The notes beneath the pieces were generated by a model. It had not been told where the DNA came from. It saw only the letters and a list, made by a program, of their open reading frames with translations, and searched no databases. The position numbers and the translations under genes were made by a program. Below are positions 16,354-24,731 of a stretch of 64,000 nt of DNA, one piece after another (the first letter of the stretch is position 1; each line of letters opens with the position of its first letter). The stretch comes from CAJQLB01 sp041392065 (GTDB taxonomy: Bacteria; Bacteroidota; Bacteroidia; Flavobacteriales; Flavobacteriaceae). The DNA is taken from the NCBI GenBank assembly GCA_041392065.1, contig JAWKMU010000001.1, forward strand, positions 124,001 to 188,000, written 5' to 3'.

Positions 16354-17382
16354 CTATTTTATAAGTACACTTTTGTATTTTGGAAGGTTTTTAAGCACAA
16401 TTCCTGTTCCTCTTACAACAGCTCTTAAAGGGTCTTCAGCAATATAAACAGGTAAATCTGTTTTTTGTGATAAACGCTTGTCTAAACCTCTTAACATTGA
16501 GCCACCACCTGCTAAATAAATTCCTGTATTGTAAATATCAGCTGCTAATTCTGGAGGTGTTTGAGATAAAGTTTCCATTACAGAGTCTTCAACACGTAAA
16601 ATAGATTTATCTAAAGCTTTAGCAATTTCTCTATACGAAATATTAACCTGTTTTGGTTTTCCAGTTAAAAGGTCACGACCTTGAACGCTCATATCTTCTG
16701 GTGGTAAATCTAAATCTTCAGTAGCTGCTCCAATTTGGATTTTAATTTTTTCAGCCGTTCTATCACCAACATAAAGGTTGTGCTGTGTTCGCATGTAATA
16801 AATAATGTCGTTTGTAAACACATCACCAGCAACTTTAACCGATTTGTCACATACAATACCTCCAAGTGCAATTACGGCAATTTCAGTTGTTCCTCCACCA
16901 ATGTCAACAATCATGTTTCCTTTGGGTTGCATGATATCAACACCAATACCAATAGCAGCTGCCATTGGCTCATGAATCAAATAAACTTCTTTACCATTAA
17001 CACGCTCACACGATTCTTTTACTGCACGCATTTCAACTTCTGTAATTCCTGATGGAATACAAACCACCATACGAAGAGCAGGAGCAAACATTTTTTTCTT
17101 TAAAGCAGGAATGTTTTTAATAAACATGCTTATCATTTGCTCAGAGGCATCAAAATCTGCAATAACGCCATCCTTTAAAGGGCGAATTGTTTTAATGTTT
17201 TCATGTGTTTTTCCTTGCATTAAGTTGGCTTCTTTACCAACTGCAATTATTTTACCTGAAATTCTATCTCTTGCTACTATTGATGGACTATCAACAACTA
17301 CTTTGTCGTTGTGAATAATAAGTGTGTTTGCTGTTCCTAAATCTATTGCAATTTCTTCGGTTAAGAAATCAAAAAATCCCAT
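16354..17382 (-). CDS. mreB: Actin-like rod-shape protein MreB
   Basis: A cytoplasmic actin homologue that forms membrane-bound filaments guiding the elongation machinery. Nucleotide-binding motifs are clear: phosphate 1 IDLGTANTLI, phosphate 2 MIVDIGGGTTEIAVIALGG and the adenosine segment GIYLAGGGSMLRGLD. The length of 342 is standard. The 134-bp gap to purH is AT-rich and could hold an internal promoter, but I see no convincing consensus. Downstream genes follow closely. Confidence 0.97.
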   Translation of the reverse strand: MGFFDFLTEEIAIDLGTANTLIIHNDKVVVDSPSIVARDRISGKIIAVGKEANLMQGKTHENIKTIRPLKDGVIADFDASEQMISMFIKNIPALKKKMFAPALRMVVCIPSGITEVEMRAVKESCERVNGKEVYLIHEPMAAAIGIGVDIMQPKGNMIVDIGGGTTEIAVIALGGIVCDKSVKVAGDVFTNDIIYYMRTQHNLYVGDRTAEKIKIQIGAATEDLDLPPEDMSVQGRDLLTGKPKQVNISYREIAKALDKSILRVEDSVMETLSQTPPELAADIYNTGIYLAGGGSMLRGLDKRLSQKTDLPVYIAEDPLRAVVRGTGIVLKNLPKYKSVLIK

Positions 17383-17516
17383 GTGCTATCGTAAATTATC
17401 TGAGGGTTGTTAATATTAAATTCTGACTGTTTGTAAATGTAATAAAATATACGTTAACAATAGTAAAATAGATGCTTTTAAAATTTAATTATGAGATTAC
17501 CCCTTTCGTGGAAATT

Positions 17517-19049
17517 TTAATGTTTAAAATGACGAGTTCCTGTCATAACCATTGCCATATTATTCTCATTGCAATAATCAATACTTAATTGGTCTTTTAT
17601 AGAACCTCCAGGCTGAATTACAGCTGTAATTCCTGCATTATTTGCAATTTCCACACAATCTGGAAATGGGAAAAAAGCATCACTTGCCATTACAGCACCA
17701 TTTAAATCAAAGTTAAAAGATTGTGCTTTGTGTATGGCTTGATTTAACGCATCTACACGACTCGTTTGTCCTGTTCCACTTGCACAAAGCTGCTTGTTTT
17801 TTGCAAGAACAATAGTGTTAGATTTTGTGTGTTTACAAAGCTTAGAAGCGAATAATAAATCATTAAGTTCTGCTTCAGATGGCGAATTGTTTGTCGCTGT
17901 TGTAAGCATTTCACGAGAATCTGTTATATTATCACGCTCTTGAACCAAGGCTCCATTCAAACAAGTTCTAACAGTAGTTTTTGACAATTCAATATCTTTC
18001 TGTACCAAAAGAATTCTATTCTTTTTGCCTTTAAGAATAGCTATGGCTTCTTCTGAAAATGAAGGAGCAATCACAACCTCACAAAACAATTGATGAATTT
18101 CATTGGCTGTAGCTGTATCAATTTCAGTATTGCAAATTAAAATACCACCAAATGCCGAAACTGGATCTCCAGCTAAGGCATCCACATAAGCTTGATGAAC
18201 AGTTTCACGTTGTGCTAAACCACAAGCATTGTTATGTTTTAAAATAGCAAAAGTTGGAGCTTCGCCTTTAAACTCGTTCATTAAATTTACAGCAGCATCA
18301 ACATCTAAAAGGTTGTTGTAACTTAATTCTTTGCCGTGAAGTTTGTCAAACATCGCTTCAAAATCTCCAAAGAAAAATCCTTTTTGATGTGGATTTTCAC
18401 CATAACGCAGTACTTGACCTTTTGGCTCACTAATTTTTAGCGTAGCAATCTCATGATTTTGGTTGAAGTAATTAAAAATGGCTGAATCATAATGTGACGA
18501 TATGTTAAACGATTTTGCAGCAAAACGTTTTCTATCTGCTTCAGTAGTTGAACCATTGTTTTCTGAAATCAACTCTAAAAACTCTGCATAATCATCAACT
18601 GAAGACACACAGATAACGTCGTTATAATTTTTTGCAGCAGCACGAATTAACGAAATACCACCAATGTCAATTTTTTCAATAATATCTTGATTACTTGCAC
18701 CTGAAGCCACTGTTTTTTCAAAAGGATATAAATCTACAATCACGCAATCAATTTGCGGAATGTTATACTCTACTAATTCTGCAACATCTTGAGCATTGTC
18801 CTGACGATTTAAAATACCACCAAATATTTTTGGGTGAAGCGTTTTTACACGACCACCAAGAATGGAAGGATAGGAGGTAATATCTTCTGCTGGAACTACG
18901 TTAATGCCTAAATCGTTAATAAATTTTTGCGTGCCACCAGTAGAATAAATGGTAACACCTTGCTCGTTAAGTTTTTTTACAATTGGTGCTAAACCGTCTT
19001 TGTTAAAAACGGAAATTAAGGCAGATTTTATGGTTTTATTGTTGCTCAT
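17517..19049 (-). CDS. purH: Bifunctional AICAR transformylase/IMP cyclohydrolase
   Basis: Performs the last two steps of IMP synthesis: formylation of AICAR with 10-formyl-THF, then ring closure. The N-terminal cyclohydrolase (MGS-like) domain shows SALISVFNKDGL and STGGTQKFI; the transformylase domain carries LKHNNACGLA with the catalytic Lys-His, and a C-terminal ITAVIQPGGSIKDQ. The 510 residues match the family. It is the first gene of the cluster running to rodA; the 174 bp upstream (19050-19223) hold no gene that I can see. Confidence 0.96.
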   Translation of the reverse strand: MSNNKTIKSALISVFNKDGLAPIVKKLNEQGVTIYSTGGTQKFINDLGINVVPAEDITSYPSILGGRVKTLHPKIFGGILNRQDNAQDVAELVEYNIPQIDCVIVDLYPFEKTVASGASNQDIIEKIDIGGISLIRAAAKNYNDVICVSSVDDYAEFLELISENNGSTTEADRKRFAAKSFNISSHYDSAIFNYFNQNHEIATLKISEPKGQVLRYGENPHQKGFFFGDFEAMFDKLHGKELSYNNLLDVDAAVNLMNEFKGEAPTFAILKHNNACGLAQRETVHQAYVDALAGDPVSAFGGILICNTEIDTATANEIHQLFCEVVIAPSFSEEAIAILKGKKNRILLVQKDIELSKTTVRTCLNGALVQERDNITDSREMLTTATNNSPSEAELNDLLFASKLCKHTKSNTIVLAKNKQLCASGTGQTSRVDALNQAIHKAQSFNFDLNGAVMASDAFFPFPDCVEIANNAGITAVIQPGGSIKDQLSIDYCNENNMAMVMTGTRHFKH

Positions 19050-19223
19050 TATAGATGTATTAATAAGCCATCAAAAATAAGCAATTTACAAGCGTTTTTT
19101 ATTGAAAATGTGTTGGACTTTTTAACGAAAAAGAGGAGTTGTTAACAACCAAATGTATTATTAAATTAGAAGAAGCTAATATTTGAAACAGCTGAATAGA
19201 ATTGTTCTTTCTTTTTTCTATTA

Positions 19224-19568
19224 TCAGTAAGTATAGATGTAAATTGTACCATATTTTCCAGCACTCCCAAATAAAGAAATGCTTTTCTCTTTTTCAACTA
19301 TTTCTATTCGTTTAATATCATGTTTGGAAATTTCAATCTTTGTGTTAACCTCTTTATAATGATATCTATAAACCTCTCCATTTATAATTAACATTGGAAT
19401 TTCTCCTAATTTTCCACTTTCCTGATTTTCTTTTATATAATCAATTAAGTAGAATTTTTTATTACCCTTGTCTTCAATTATATAGCGTTTTTCAATGTGA
19501 GATAGATTTGCAATTTTACAGCTAAAAATTAAAAGAGAAATTATTAAGACGATAAGAAATCTACTCAT
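19224..19568 (-). CDS. Small lipoprotein resembling an isolated TonB-receptor plug domain
   Basis: A 114-residue predicted lipoprotein: hydrophobic N-terminus ending in a lipobox (LIFSC, Cys17). The mature part ends in a pattern strongly reminiscent of the plug of SusC/TonB receptors: a LIINGEVYRYH strand (like the xxVDGxP strand), then ISKHDIKRIEIVEKEKSISL and FGSAGKYGTIYIYTY, which parallels the dIesIeVlKdasatalYGsrGanGvIlItT consensus. There is no barrel, so it is not a receptor. Similar small proteins occur in flavobacteria without known roles. It is alone, 20 bp downstream of the GAF gene on the same strand, so the two may be co-transcribed. Confidence 0.6.
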   Translation of the reverse strand: MSRFLIVLIISLLIFSCKIANLSHIEKRYIIEDKGNKKFYLIDYIKENQESGKLGEIPMLIINGEVYRYHYKEVNTKIEISKHDIKRIEIVEKEKSISLFGSAGKYGTIYIYTY

Positions 19569-19587
19569 TTTGTATATGTTAAGTTAA

Positions 19588-20043
19588 TTATAAAATCCCA
19601 GCAACCTCTTTACAAACAAACTCCAAAAAACGTTCGTCAGCTTCAGTAAAAGGGTCTGGAGTATTAGAGTCTATGTCTATTTGTCCAATATTTTTACTAT
19701 TTACAAAAATTGGTATTACAATTTCGGCTTTTACAGTAATGCTACAAGCTATATAATTATCTTGTGCTGCAACGTCTGGCACCACAAAGTTTTGGTTACT
19801 TACAGCAACTTGTCCACAAATACCTTTTCCAAACGGTATAATGGTATGGTCTGTTGGCTCACCAACATAAGGCCCAAGTTTTAATTCTTTCTTATCTCCA
19901 TTTCTAAAATAAAACCCAACCCAATTGTAATATTCAACATGAGATTCTAATAATTTGCATACGTTAAGCAAACGATTTTCAACAGTTTCATTGGTGTTTG
20001 ATACAATTTCGGTTACTTTTGGTTTTAAGATATCTAAGTTCAT
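19588..20043 (-). CDS. GAF-domain protein, free methionine-R-sulfoxide reductase-like
   Basis: A stand-alone 151-residue GAF domain similar to free methionine-(R)-sulfoxide reductase (MsrC/YebR): NWVGFYF, GKGICGQVAVS (Cys76), DNYIACS (Cys100) and EIVIPIFV. In characterised enzymes three Cys take part. The third, expected just before the GKGxCG motif, reads GEPTDHTIIPFGKG here and has no Cys, so activity is uncertain. It is probably cytosolic. Divergent from xrtF with about 90 bp between, which must hold promoters for both. Confidence 0.75.
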   Translation of the reverse strand: MNLDILKPKVTEIVSNTNETVENRLLNVCKLLESHVEYYNWVGFYFRNGDKKELKLGPYVGEPTDHTIIPFGKGICGQVAVSNQNFVVPDVAAQDNYIACSITVKAEIVIPIFVNSKNIGQIDIDSNTPDPFTEADERFLEFVCKEVAGIL

Positions 20044-20134
20044 GTGTTGAAAATTTTGGTAAAAGTAGTTAAATAACTAAAATTTAAACAACTTAGTTTC
20101 TGTAATTTTAAATTGAAAATTATTCTCAAAGTTA

Positions 20135-20686
20135 TTGAAAGAACTCATCATAAAATACAAGTCAGTCATTAAGTTTATATTGACGTTTCTACTCACTTAT
20201 ACATTGCTTTCTATTGCCTATAAATTGTATTTAGATTATTCTACTGGAACTGTTTACTATCCAGATTACTTTACCAATTTGGTAGCGAGACAAAGCGAGG
20301 CACTGTTTGAGGTTTTGGGTTACAATGCAGAAGTAGTTAAGCATGCTAATGAGGCATCAATGAAAGTAATTATTGAAAACAAGTATGTGGCAAGAGTTGT
20401 AGAAGGATGTAATTCTATAAGTGTAATTATCCTTTTTGTTTCGTTCATTATTGCTTTTGCAGATACCTTTAAAGCAACAGTGATATATATTCTAGCTGGA
20501 AGTGTTCTCATTTATATTGTTAACTTAATAAGAATCGTAATTTTATCAATAGGATTGTATCACTATCCTTGGCGACGTGATATTTTACATATTATCATTT
20601 TTCCATTAATCATTTATGGAATGGTGTTTTTATTGTGGATGCTTTGGGTGAGACGTTTTGCCAAAATTCATAAACAAAATGAGTAA
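20135..20686 (+). CDS. xrtF: Exosortase family protein XrtF
   Basis: A polytopic inner-membrane cysteine protease/transpeptidase of the exosortase/archaeosortase superfamily, thought to process C-terminally tagged secreted proteins. The catalytic set is visible: Cys92 (VEGCNSIS), Arg133 (NLIRIVILS) and His152 (DILHIIIFP). Its 183 residues match the short Bacteroidota XrtF form. No ATG or GTG is available: the frame is closed by TGA at 20114-20116 and the first usable codon is TTG at 20135, giving MKELIIKYKS. It overlaps its partner gene by 8 bp. No candidate substrate with a matching tail was recognised in this window. Confidence 0.87.
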   Translation: MKELIIKYKSVIKFILTFLLTYTLLSIAYKLYLDYSTGTVYYPDYFTNLVARQSEALFEVLGYNAEVVKHANEASMKVIIENKYVARVVEGCNSISVIILFVSFIIAFADTFKATVIYILAGSVLIYIVNLIRIVILSIGLYHYPWRRDILHIIIFPLIIYGMVFLLWMLWVRRFAKIHKQNE

Positions 20687-21107
20687 AACAATTAGATTCA
20701 TATTAGTGATGGTATTGATAGGACTTTTAGTTCTCATTCGGTTTTTTGAAGATGTTTTGTTTTACGATCCATATTTACAATTCTTTAGAAACGATTATTT
20801 GTATATCGATTCACCAAGACGAGAAACTTTAAAACTTGTACTGTTTACTACTTTGAGATTTATATTGAATTCAGGTATTTCACTTGGAATTTTGTATTTG
20901 ATTTTTAGAGATAAAAGCGTTATTAAATTTGCTAGCTTAATCTACATTGTTGCCTATGTATTTCTGTTAATTGCTTTTTTATACTTTGTAATTAACCCAA
21001 GACAAGAAGATTATTACTTGTTTTTTAACATCCGAAGGTTTTTAATTCAACCACTAATCTTAGTGGTTTTACTTCCTGCTTTTTATTACAGTAAAATAAA
21101 ACGCTAG
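20679..21107 (+). CDS. Exosortase F system-associated membrane protein
   Basis: A 142-residue protein with about four hydrophobic segments, of the family found directly after xrtF in Bacteroidota (exosortase F system-associated protein). Motifs FFEDVLFYDPYLQFF and the loop INPRQEDYYLFFNIRRFLIQP are typical. The role is unknown; adjacency and overlap (ATG at 20679 inside the end of xrtF, stop of xrtF at 20684-20686) suggest a complex with the exosortase. A longer in-frame start at 20658 exists but lies deeper in xrtF and gives an atypical N-terminus. Confidence 0.85.
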   Translation: MSKTIRFILVMVLIGLLVLIRFFEDVLFYDPYLQFFRNDYLYIDSPRRETLKLVLFTTLRFILNSGISLGILYLIFRDKSVIKFASLIYIVAYVFLLIAFLYFVINPRQEDYYLFFNIRRFLIQPLILVVLLPAFYYSKIKR

Positions 21108-21151
21108 TGTTAATAGAGTTATAAAAAACAAACGATTATATTGAGTTTTAG

Positions 21152-21159
21152 TATCTTTG
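21152..21159 (+). promoter_or_regulatory. Predicted -7 box (TATCTTTG) for the metal-handling gene group
   Basis: Matches TAnnTTTG and ends 5 bp before the GTG at 21164, so a transcript would start at or next to the start codon (near-leaderless). No convincing upstream TTG at 19-21 bp is present. Confidence 0.35.
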
Positions 21160-21163
21160 TTTT

Positions 21164-21577
21164 GTGATAAAAAGGGCATTACATAAAATTTTTTCAGTAA
21201 GTCTTGCACTTATTGTGCTGTGTTCAACAGTATCTTTTACTATTGAAAAGCACTTTTGTGGTGACAAACTTGTTGATGCTTCAGTATTTTCTGAAGTAAA
21301 AAAATGTAAAATGGATGCCTTAGAAATGGAGTTTGAAACCATTACAAAGTCACATTGTTGTAAGGATAAAACAGATGTTGTAAAAGGCCAAGATGAGTTA
21401 ATTGTAAAATCAATTGATGATTTGGATTTTATCCAACAACTTTTTGTTGCAACGTATACTTATTCCTATTTAAACCTGTTTGAAGGGTTGCCACAATTGG
21501 TAATACCTCATAAAGACTATTCTCCACCACTCTTGGTCACAGATATACAAGTGCTTGACCAAGTGTTCTTGATTTGA
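21164..21577 (+). CDS. HYC_CC_PP family exported protein
   Basis: A 137-residue exported protein of the Bacteroidota family named for its HxC, CC and PP motifs: HFCG (30-33), HCC (64-66) and SPP (120-122), all present. A signal peptide-like hydrophobic stretch covers about residues 9-25. The paired Cys and His suggest metal binding or disulfides, and members commonly sit before TonB receptors for metals, as here. The start is GTG (MIKRALHK). The function is unproven. Confidence 0.75.
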   Translation: MIKRALHKIFSVSLALIVLCSTVSFTIEKHFCGDKLVDASVFSEVKKCKMDALEMEFETITKSHCCKDKTDVVKGQDELIVKSIDDLDFIQQLFVATYTYSYLNLFEGLPQLVIPHKDYSPPLLVTDIQVLDQVFLI

Positions 21578-21676
21578 TTGTTTTTATAGTGCCTTAAATT
21601 AATTTTTGGCAATTACTTTATGCATTACTTTTTGTAGTGCCAATTTCTCAAATCATAACAAGTAAAAACAAATACA

Positions 21677-23914
21677 TTGAAATATATATATTATATACTG
21701 CTTTCAATTCCAACTTTAATGTTTTCGCAAAGCGAACTTAAAGGCATGATTATGGAAGCCAACGAAAACAACGAGCACATACCATTGCCTGGAGCAAATG
21801 TATATTGGCTTAATACAACTGTTGGAGCATCAACAGATATTGATGGGATGTTTACAATTCCATACAAAAAAGACTATAAAAAATTAGTAATTAGTTATGT
21901 TGGTTTTACAACAGATACAATTGATATAACTGAACCTAAAATGGTACAGCATTGGCTAAAACCAGTCTCTAATTTAGATGAAGTTGTCTTAAAAGGAAGG
22001 CGTAAATCGACTGCAACATCGTATTTAGAATCACAGAATATTATTAATGTAAGCAGCCAAGAATTGCTCAAAGCTGCTTGCTGTAATTTATCCGAGAGTT
22101 TTGAAACCAATCCTTCTATCGATGTTAATTTTGCAGATGCTGTTTCAGGAACACGACAAATAAAAATGTTAGGCTTAACAAGTCCATATATATTAATTGC
22201 GACTGAGAACATTCCATCCATTCGTGGTGCAGCCCAAGCTTATGGATTGAGCTTTATTCCTGGAACTTGGGTTGAAAGTATTCAAATCACCAAAGGAGCT
22301 GGAAGCGTTATTAACGGTTACGAAAGTATTGCAGGACAAATCAATGCCGAATTACAAAAACCAACTACAGACGACAGATTGTTTATTAATGCTTATGCTG
22401 GAGCAAATGGAAGGTATGAGTTGAACACACATATCAACACTGAAATTAACAACAGATGGAGTACAGGTTTGTACTTGCATGGCAACATAAGAGATAAGAA
22501 ATTTGATAATAATGACGATACCTTTTTAGATATGCCATTGCAAAAACAAATCAATGTGATGAACCGTTGGCAATATACTGATACCGAAAATGGCTTTGTG
22601 AGTTTTTTAAATCTTCGGCATTTAAACGACCAAAAACAAACAGGTCAAGTTAATTTTAATCCAGATACAGATAAATTAACAACCAATGCTTGGGGAAGCG
22701 AGATAGACACGAAAAGGTTCGAGATTTCAGGAAAATTAGGCTATGTAAACCCTGAAATTCCTTGGCAGAGTTTAGGCTTGCAGTTTGCCTTTAGTAATCA
22801 TGACCAACAATCTTATTTTGGTTTAAATGAATTTAACATAAAGCACAATAGTGTGTATTCAAATGTAATTTATAACTCCATTATTGGAGATTCAAGACAT
22901 AAACTTAAAACAGGTTTATCTTTTACTTATGACCATTATGATGAGTATGTTGTGAATACAGATTTTGAACGTTCTGAACGTTCTTTTGGCGCTTTTGTTG
23001 AATATAATTTTGATAATATTGAAAACTTAAATTTAACAGCAGGATTAAGGTTTGATACTCACAATTTGTTAGGTGAATTTATCACACCAAGACTTCACGT
23101 ACGCTATACGCCTTGGGAGCGTTCTGCATTAAGAGGTTCGTTTGGTAGAGGTATTAGAAGTGCTAATATTTTTGCAGAAAATCAAAATTTATTTGCTTCG
23201 TCCAGAACCTTTAATATTTTAGATTCTGGAGGCTCTATTTATGGATTAGATCCAGAAATTGCTTGGAATTATGGAGTTTCCTTCTTACAAGGATTTAATT
23301 TGTTTGGTAGAAAAGCTGATATTACTTTAGATTATTATAGAACAGATTTTAAAAATCAGATTGTGGTAGATTTAGAGAATCCGCAAGAAGTTAATTTTTA
23401 TAATTTGGATGGTAGCAGTTATGCTAACAGCTTTCAAGTTGAACTTAGTTATAATGTATTTGAAAACTTCGATTTTAAGTCAGCCTATAAGTTTTATGAC
23501 GTGAAAACACAGTATAATTCTGGTAAGTTAGAAAAACCATTAACGCCAAAGCATCGAATATTTGCAAATGCTTCGTATGAAACAGCACTAAAAGAAAGTG
23601 GTTCACAATGGAAATTTGACACAACCTTTAATTGGCTTGGAGAGCAACGATTTTCATCAACAGCAACTAGCCCAGTTCAGTATCAATTACCAAATTATAC
23701 ACCAACGCTTTCAACTTTAAATGCTCAAATCACAAAAGTATTTTCTAATAAATTTGAAGTATATTTAGGTGGTGAAAATATAACTAATGTAAAACAAGAT
23801 AATCCTATAGTAAGCGCAGACAATCCGTTTGGCTCAAATTTTGATACAACATTTGTATATGGTCCAATTTTTGGAAGCATGTATTACGCAGGATTACGAT
23901 TTAAAATAAAATAA
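21677..23914 (+). CDS. TonB-dependent outer-membrane receptor, probably metal related
   Basis: A 745-residue TonB-dependent receptor. After a signal peptide comes a carboxypeptidase-regulatory-like domain (about 20-100, with TVGASTDIDGMFTIPYKK), then the plug (about 115-235, with a notable KAACCNLSESFETNPSIDV) and a beta-barrel ending in an aromatic-terminated GLRFKIK strand. The start appears to be TTG at 21677 giving MKYIYYILLSIPTLMFSQS. The metal role is inferred from neighbours: HYC_CC_PP protein before it, HMA and metal-binding lipoprotein after it. The tandem CC in the plug may bind copper, but this is speculation. Confidence 0.87.
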   Translation: MKYIYYILLSIPTLMFSQSELKGMIMEANENNEHIPLPGANVYWLNTTVGASTDIDGMFTIPYKKDYKKLVISYVGFTTDTIDITEPKMVQHWLKPVSNLDEVVLKGRRKSTATSYLESQNIINVSSQELLKAACCNLSESFETNPSIDVNFADAVSGTRQIKMLGLTSPYILIATENIPSIRGAAQAYGLSFIPGTWVESIQITKGAGSVINGYESIAGQINAELQKPTTDDRLFINAYAGANGRYELNTHINTEINNRWSTGLYLHGNIRDKKFDNNDDTFLDMPLQKQINVMNRWQYTDTENGFVSFLNLRHLNDQKQTGQVNFNPDTDKLTTNAWGSEIDTKRFEISGKLGYVNPEIPWQSLGLQFAFSNHDQQSYFGLNEFNIKHNSVYSNVIYNSIIGDSRHKLKTGLSFTYDHYDEYVVNTDFERSERSFGAFVEYNFDNIENLNLTAGLRFDTHNLLGEFITPRLHVRYTPWERSALRGSFGRGIRSANIFAENQNLFASSRTFNILDSGGSIYGLDPEIAWNYGVSFLQGFNLFGRKADITLDYYRTDFKNQIVVDLENPQEVNFYNLDGSSYANSFQVELSYNVFENFDFKSAYKFYDVKTQYNSGKLEKPLTPKHRIFANASYETALKESGSQWKFDTTFNWLGEQRFSSTATSPVQYQLPNYTPTLSTLNAQITKVFSNKFEVYLGGENITNVKQDNPIVSADNPFGSNFDTTFVYGPIFGSMYYAGLRFKIK

Positions 23915-23921
23915 AGAAATC

Positions 23922-23983
23922 TGTCATTCAGAGCGAAAGCGATGAATCTGTCTGTGAGATTCCTCATTTCGTGTGGAATGACA
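23922..23983. repeat. Dispersed inverted-repeat element (TGTCATTC ... GGAATGACA)
   Basis: Ends TGTCATTC (23922-23929) and GGAATGACA (23975-23983) are inverted, with GAGCGAAAGCGATGAATC and GAGATTCCTC between. It belongs to the short repeat family seen at several intergenic sites in this window and lies between the TonB receptor and HMA genes. Confidence 0.7.
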
Positions 23984-24001
23984 ATTATAAATTAATAGAA
24001 A

Positions 24002-24355
24002 ATGAAAAAATTAATTGTATTAGGTTTGATGCTCATAGGAACAACAACTTTCGCACAAAATAAAAATGCTAAAGCTACTTTAGAAGTAGATGGTGTTTGT
24101 ATGATGTGCAAAACGAGAATTGAAAAAGCATCTTTAAAAACAAAAGGAGTAAAGATTGCTAATTGGGATGTAAAAACCCATGAATTAAGCTTGATTTTTG
24201 ACGAGCGTAAAACCAGTTTGCTAAAAATAAAAGAAAATATAGTTGCTGTAGGGCATGATGTGAAAGATATTAAGGCATCAGATGAAGCTTATAATAGTTT
24301 AGATCCTTGCTGTAAATATAGAGATGAACAAGTAGTAAAAGATCACGAAAATTAA
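24002..24355 (+). CDS. Secreted heavy-metal-associated (HMA) domain protein
   Basis: A 117-residue protein with a signal peptide (to about TTTFAQ, residue 19) and one HMA ferredoxin-like domain. The metal-binding loop is GVCMMCKTRIE, with Cys33 and Cys36. A DPCC motif near the end adds two more Cys. In the periplasm such proteins bind Cu(I) or similar soft metals and can pass them on. It is 87 bp downstream of the TonB receptor and 19 bp before a metal-binding lipoprotein, so it is likely part of one metal-handling operon. Confidence 0.87.
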   Translation: MKKLIVLGLMLIGTTTFAQNKNAKATLEVDGVCMMCKTRIEKASLKTKGVKIANWDVKTHELSLIFDERKTSLLKIKENIVAVGHDVKDIKASDEAYNSLDPCCKYRDEQVVKDHEN

Positions 24356-24374
24356 ACACTAAAAATTTAATAAA

Positions 24375-24671
24375 ATGAAAAAACTAATTTTAATGTTATG
24401 CGTTTGTTTTTCATTAGCCATTGTTTCTTGTAAAGAAACTGCAAAAGAACCAGAAGCTGAAGCAGAAACAGAAATGCAAGTAGAAAACGCGGCAGACCAA
24501 GCAGATATGGCTATGGCTGCAGAATACCAATGTCCTATGGATTGTGAAGAAGGCAAAACATATGACAAAGAAGGTGCATGTCCTGTTTGTAAAATGGATT
24601 TAAAGAAGAAAGAAGGTGAATCCGCTACTGATGATTCAGAATCAACTGAAGAAGGTCACGATTCGCACTAA
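24375..24671 (+). CDS. Lipoprotein with heavy-metal-binding CPxC-type domain
   Basis: A 98-residue lipoprotein: signal peptide with lipobox (AIVSC, Cys19), a Glu/Ala-rich linker, then YQCPMDCEEGKTYDKEG and ACPVCKMDLKK, the heavy-metal-binding domain found in copper/silver efflux adaptors and in free-standing lipoproteins (Cys53, Cys57, Cys69, Cys72). The C-terminus is acidic and ends in His (EEGHDSH). It probably binds copper at the envelope. It ends the operon; a perfect terminator follows. Confidence 0.87.
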   Translation: MKKLILMLCVCFSLAIVSCKETAKEPEAEAETEMQVENAADQADMAMAAEYQCPMDCEEGKTYDKEGACPVCKMDLKKKEGESATDDSESTEEGHDSH

Positions 24672-24693
24672 AACCATTGCTAACAAGTTATCT

Positions 24694-24722
24694 AAAACCG
24701 AAGCAATTGCTTCGGTTTTTTT
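24694..24722 (+). terminator. Terminator after the metal-handling operon
   Basis: Perfect 13-bp inverted repeat AAAACCGAAGCAA/TTGCTTCGGTTTT (24694-24719) followed by a T tract. A-rich upstream, so it could also serve the convergent gene ending at 24732. Confidence 0.9.
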
Positions 24723-24731
24723 ATTTAAACC

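Noticed and set aside
24694..24719. Perfect palindrome after the metal operon as an operator
   Set aside because: Its T tract and position just after the last stop make it a terminator.
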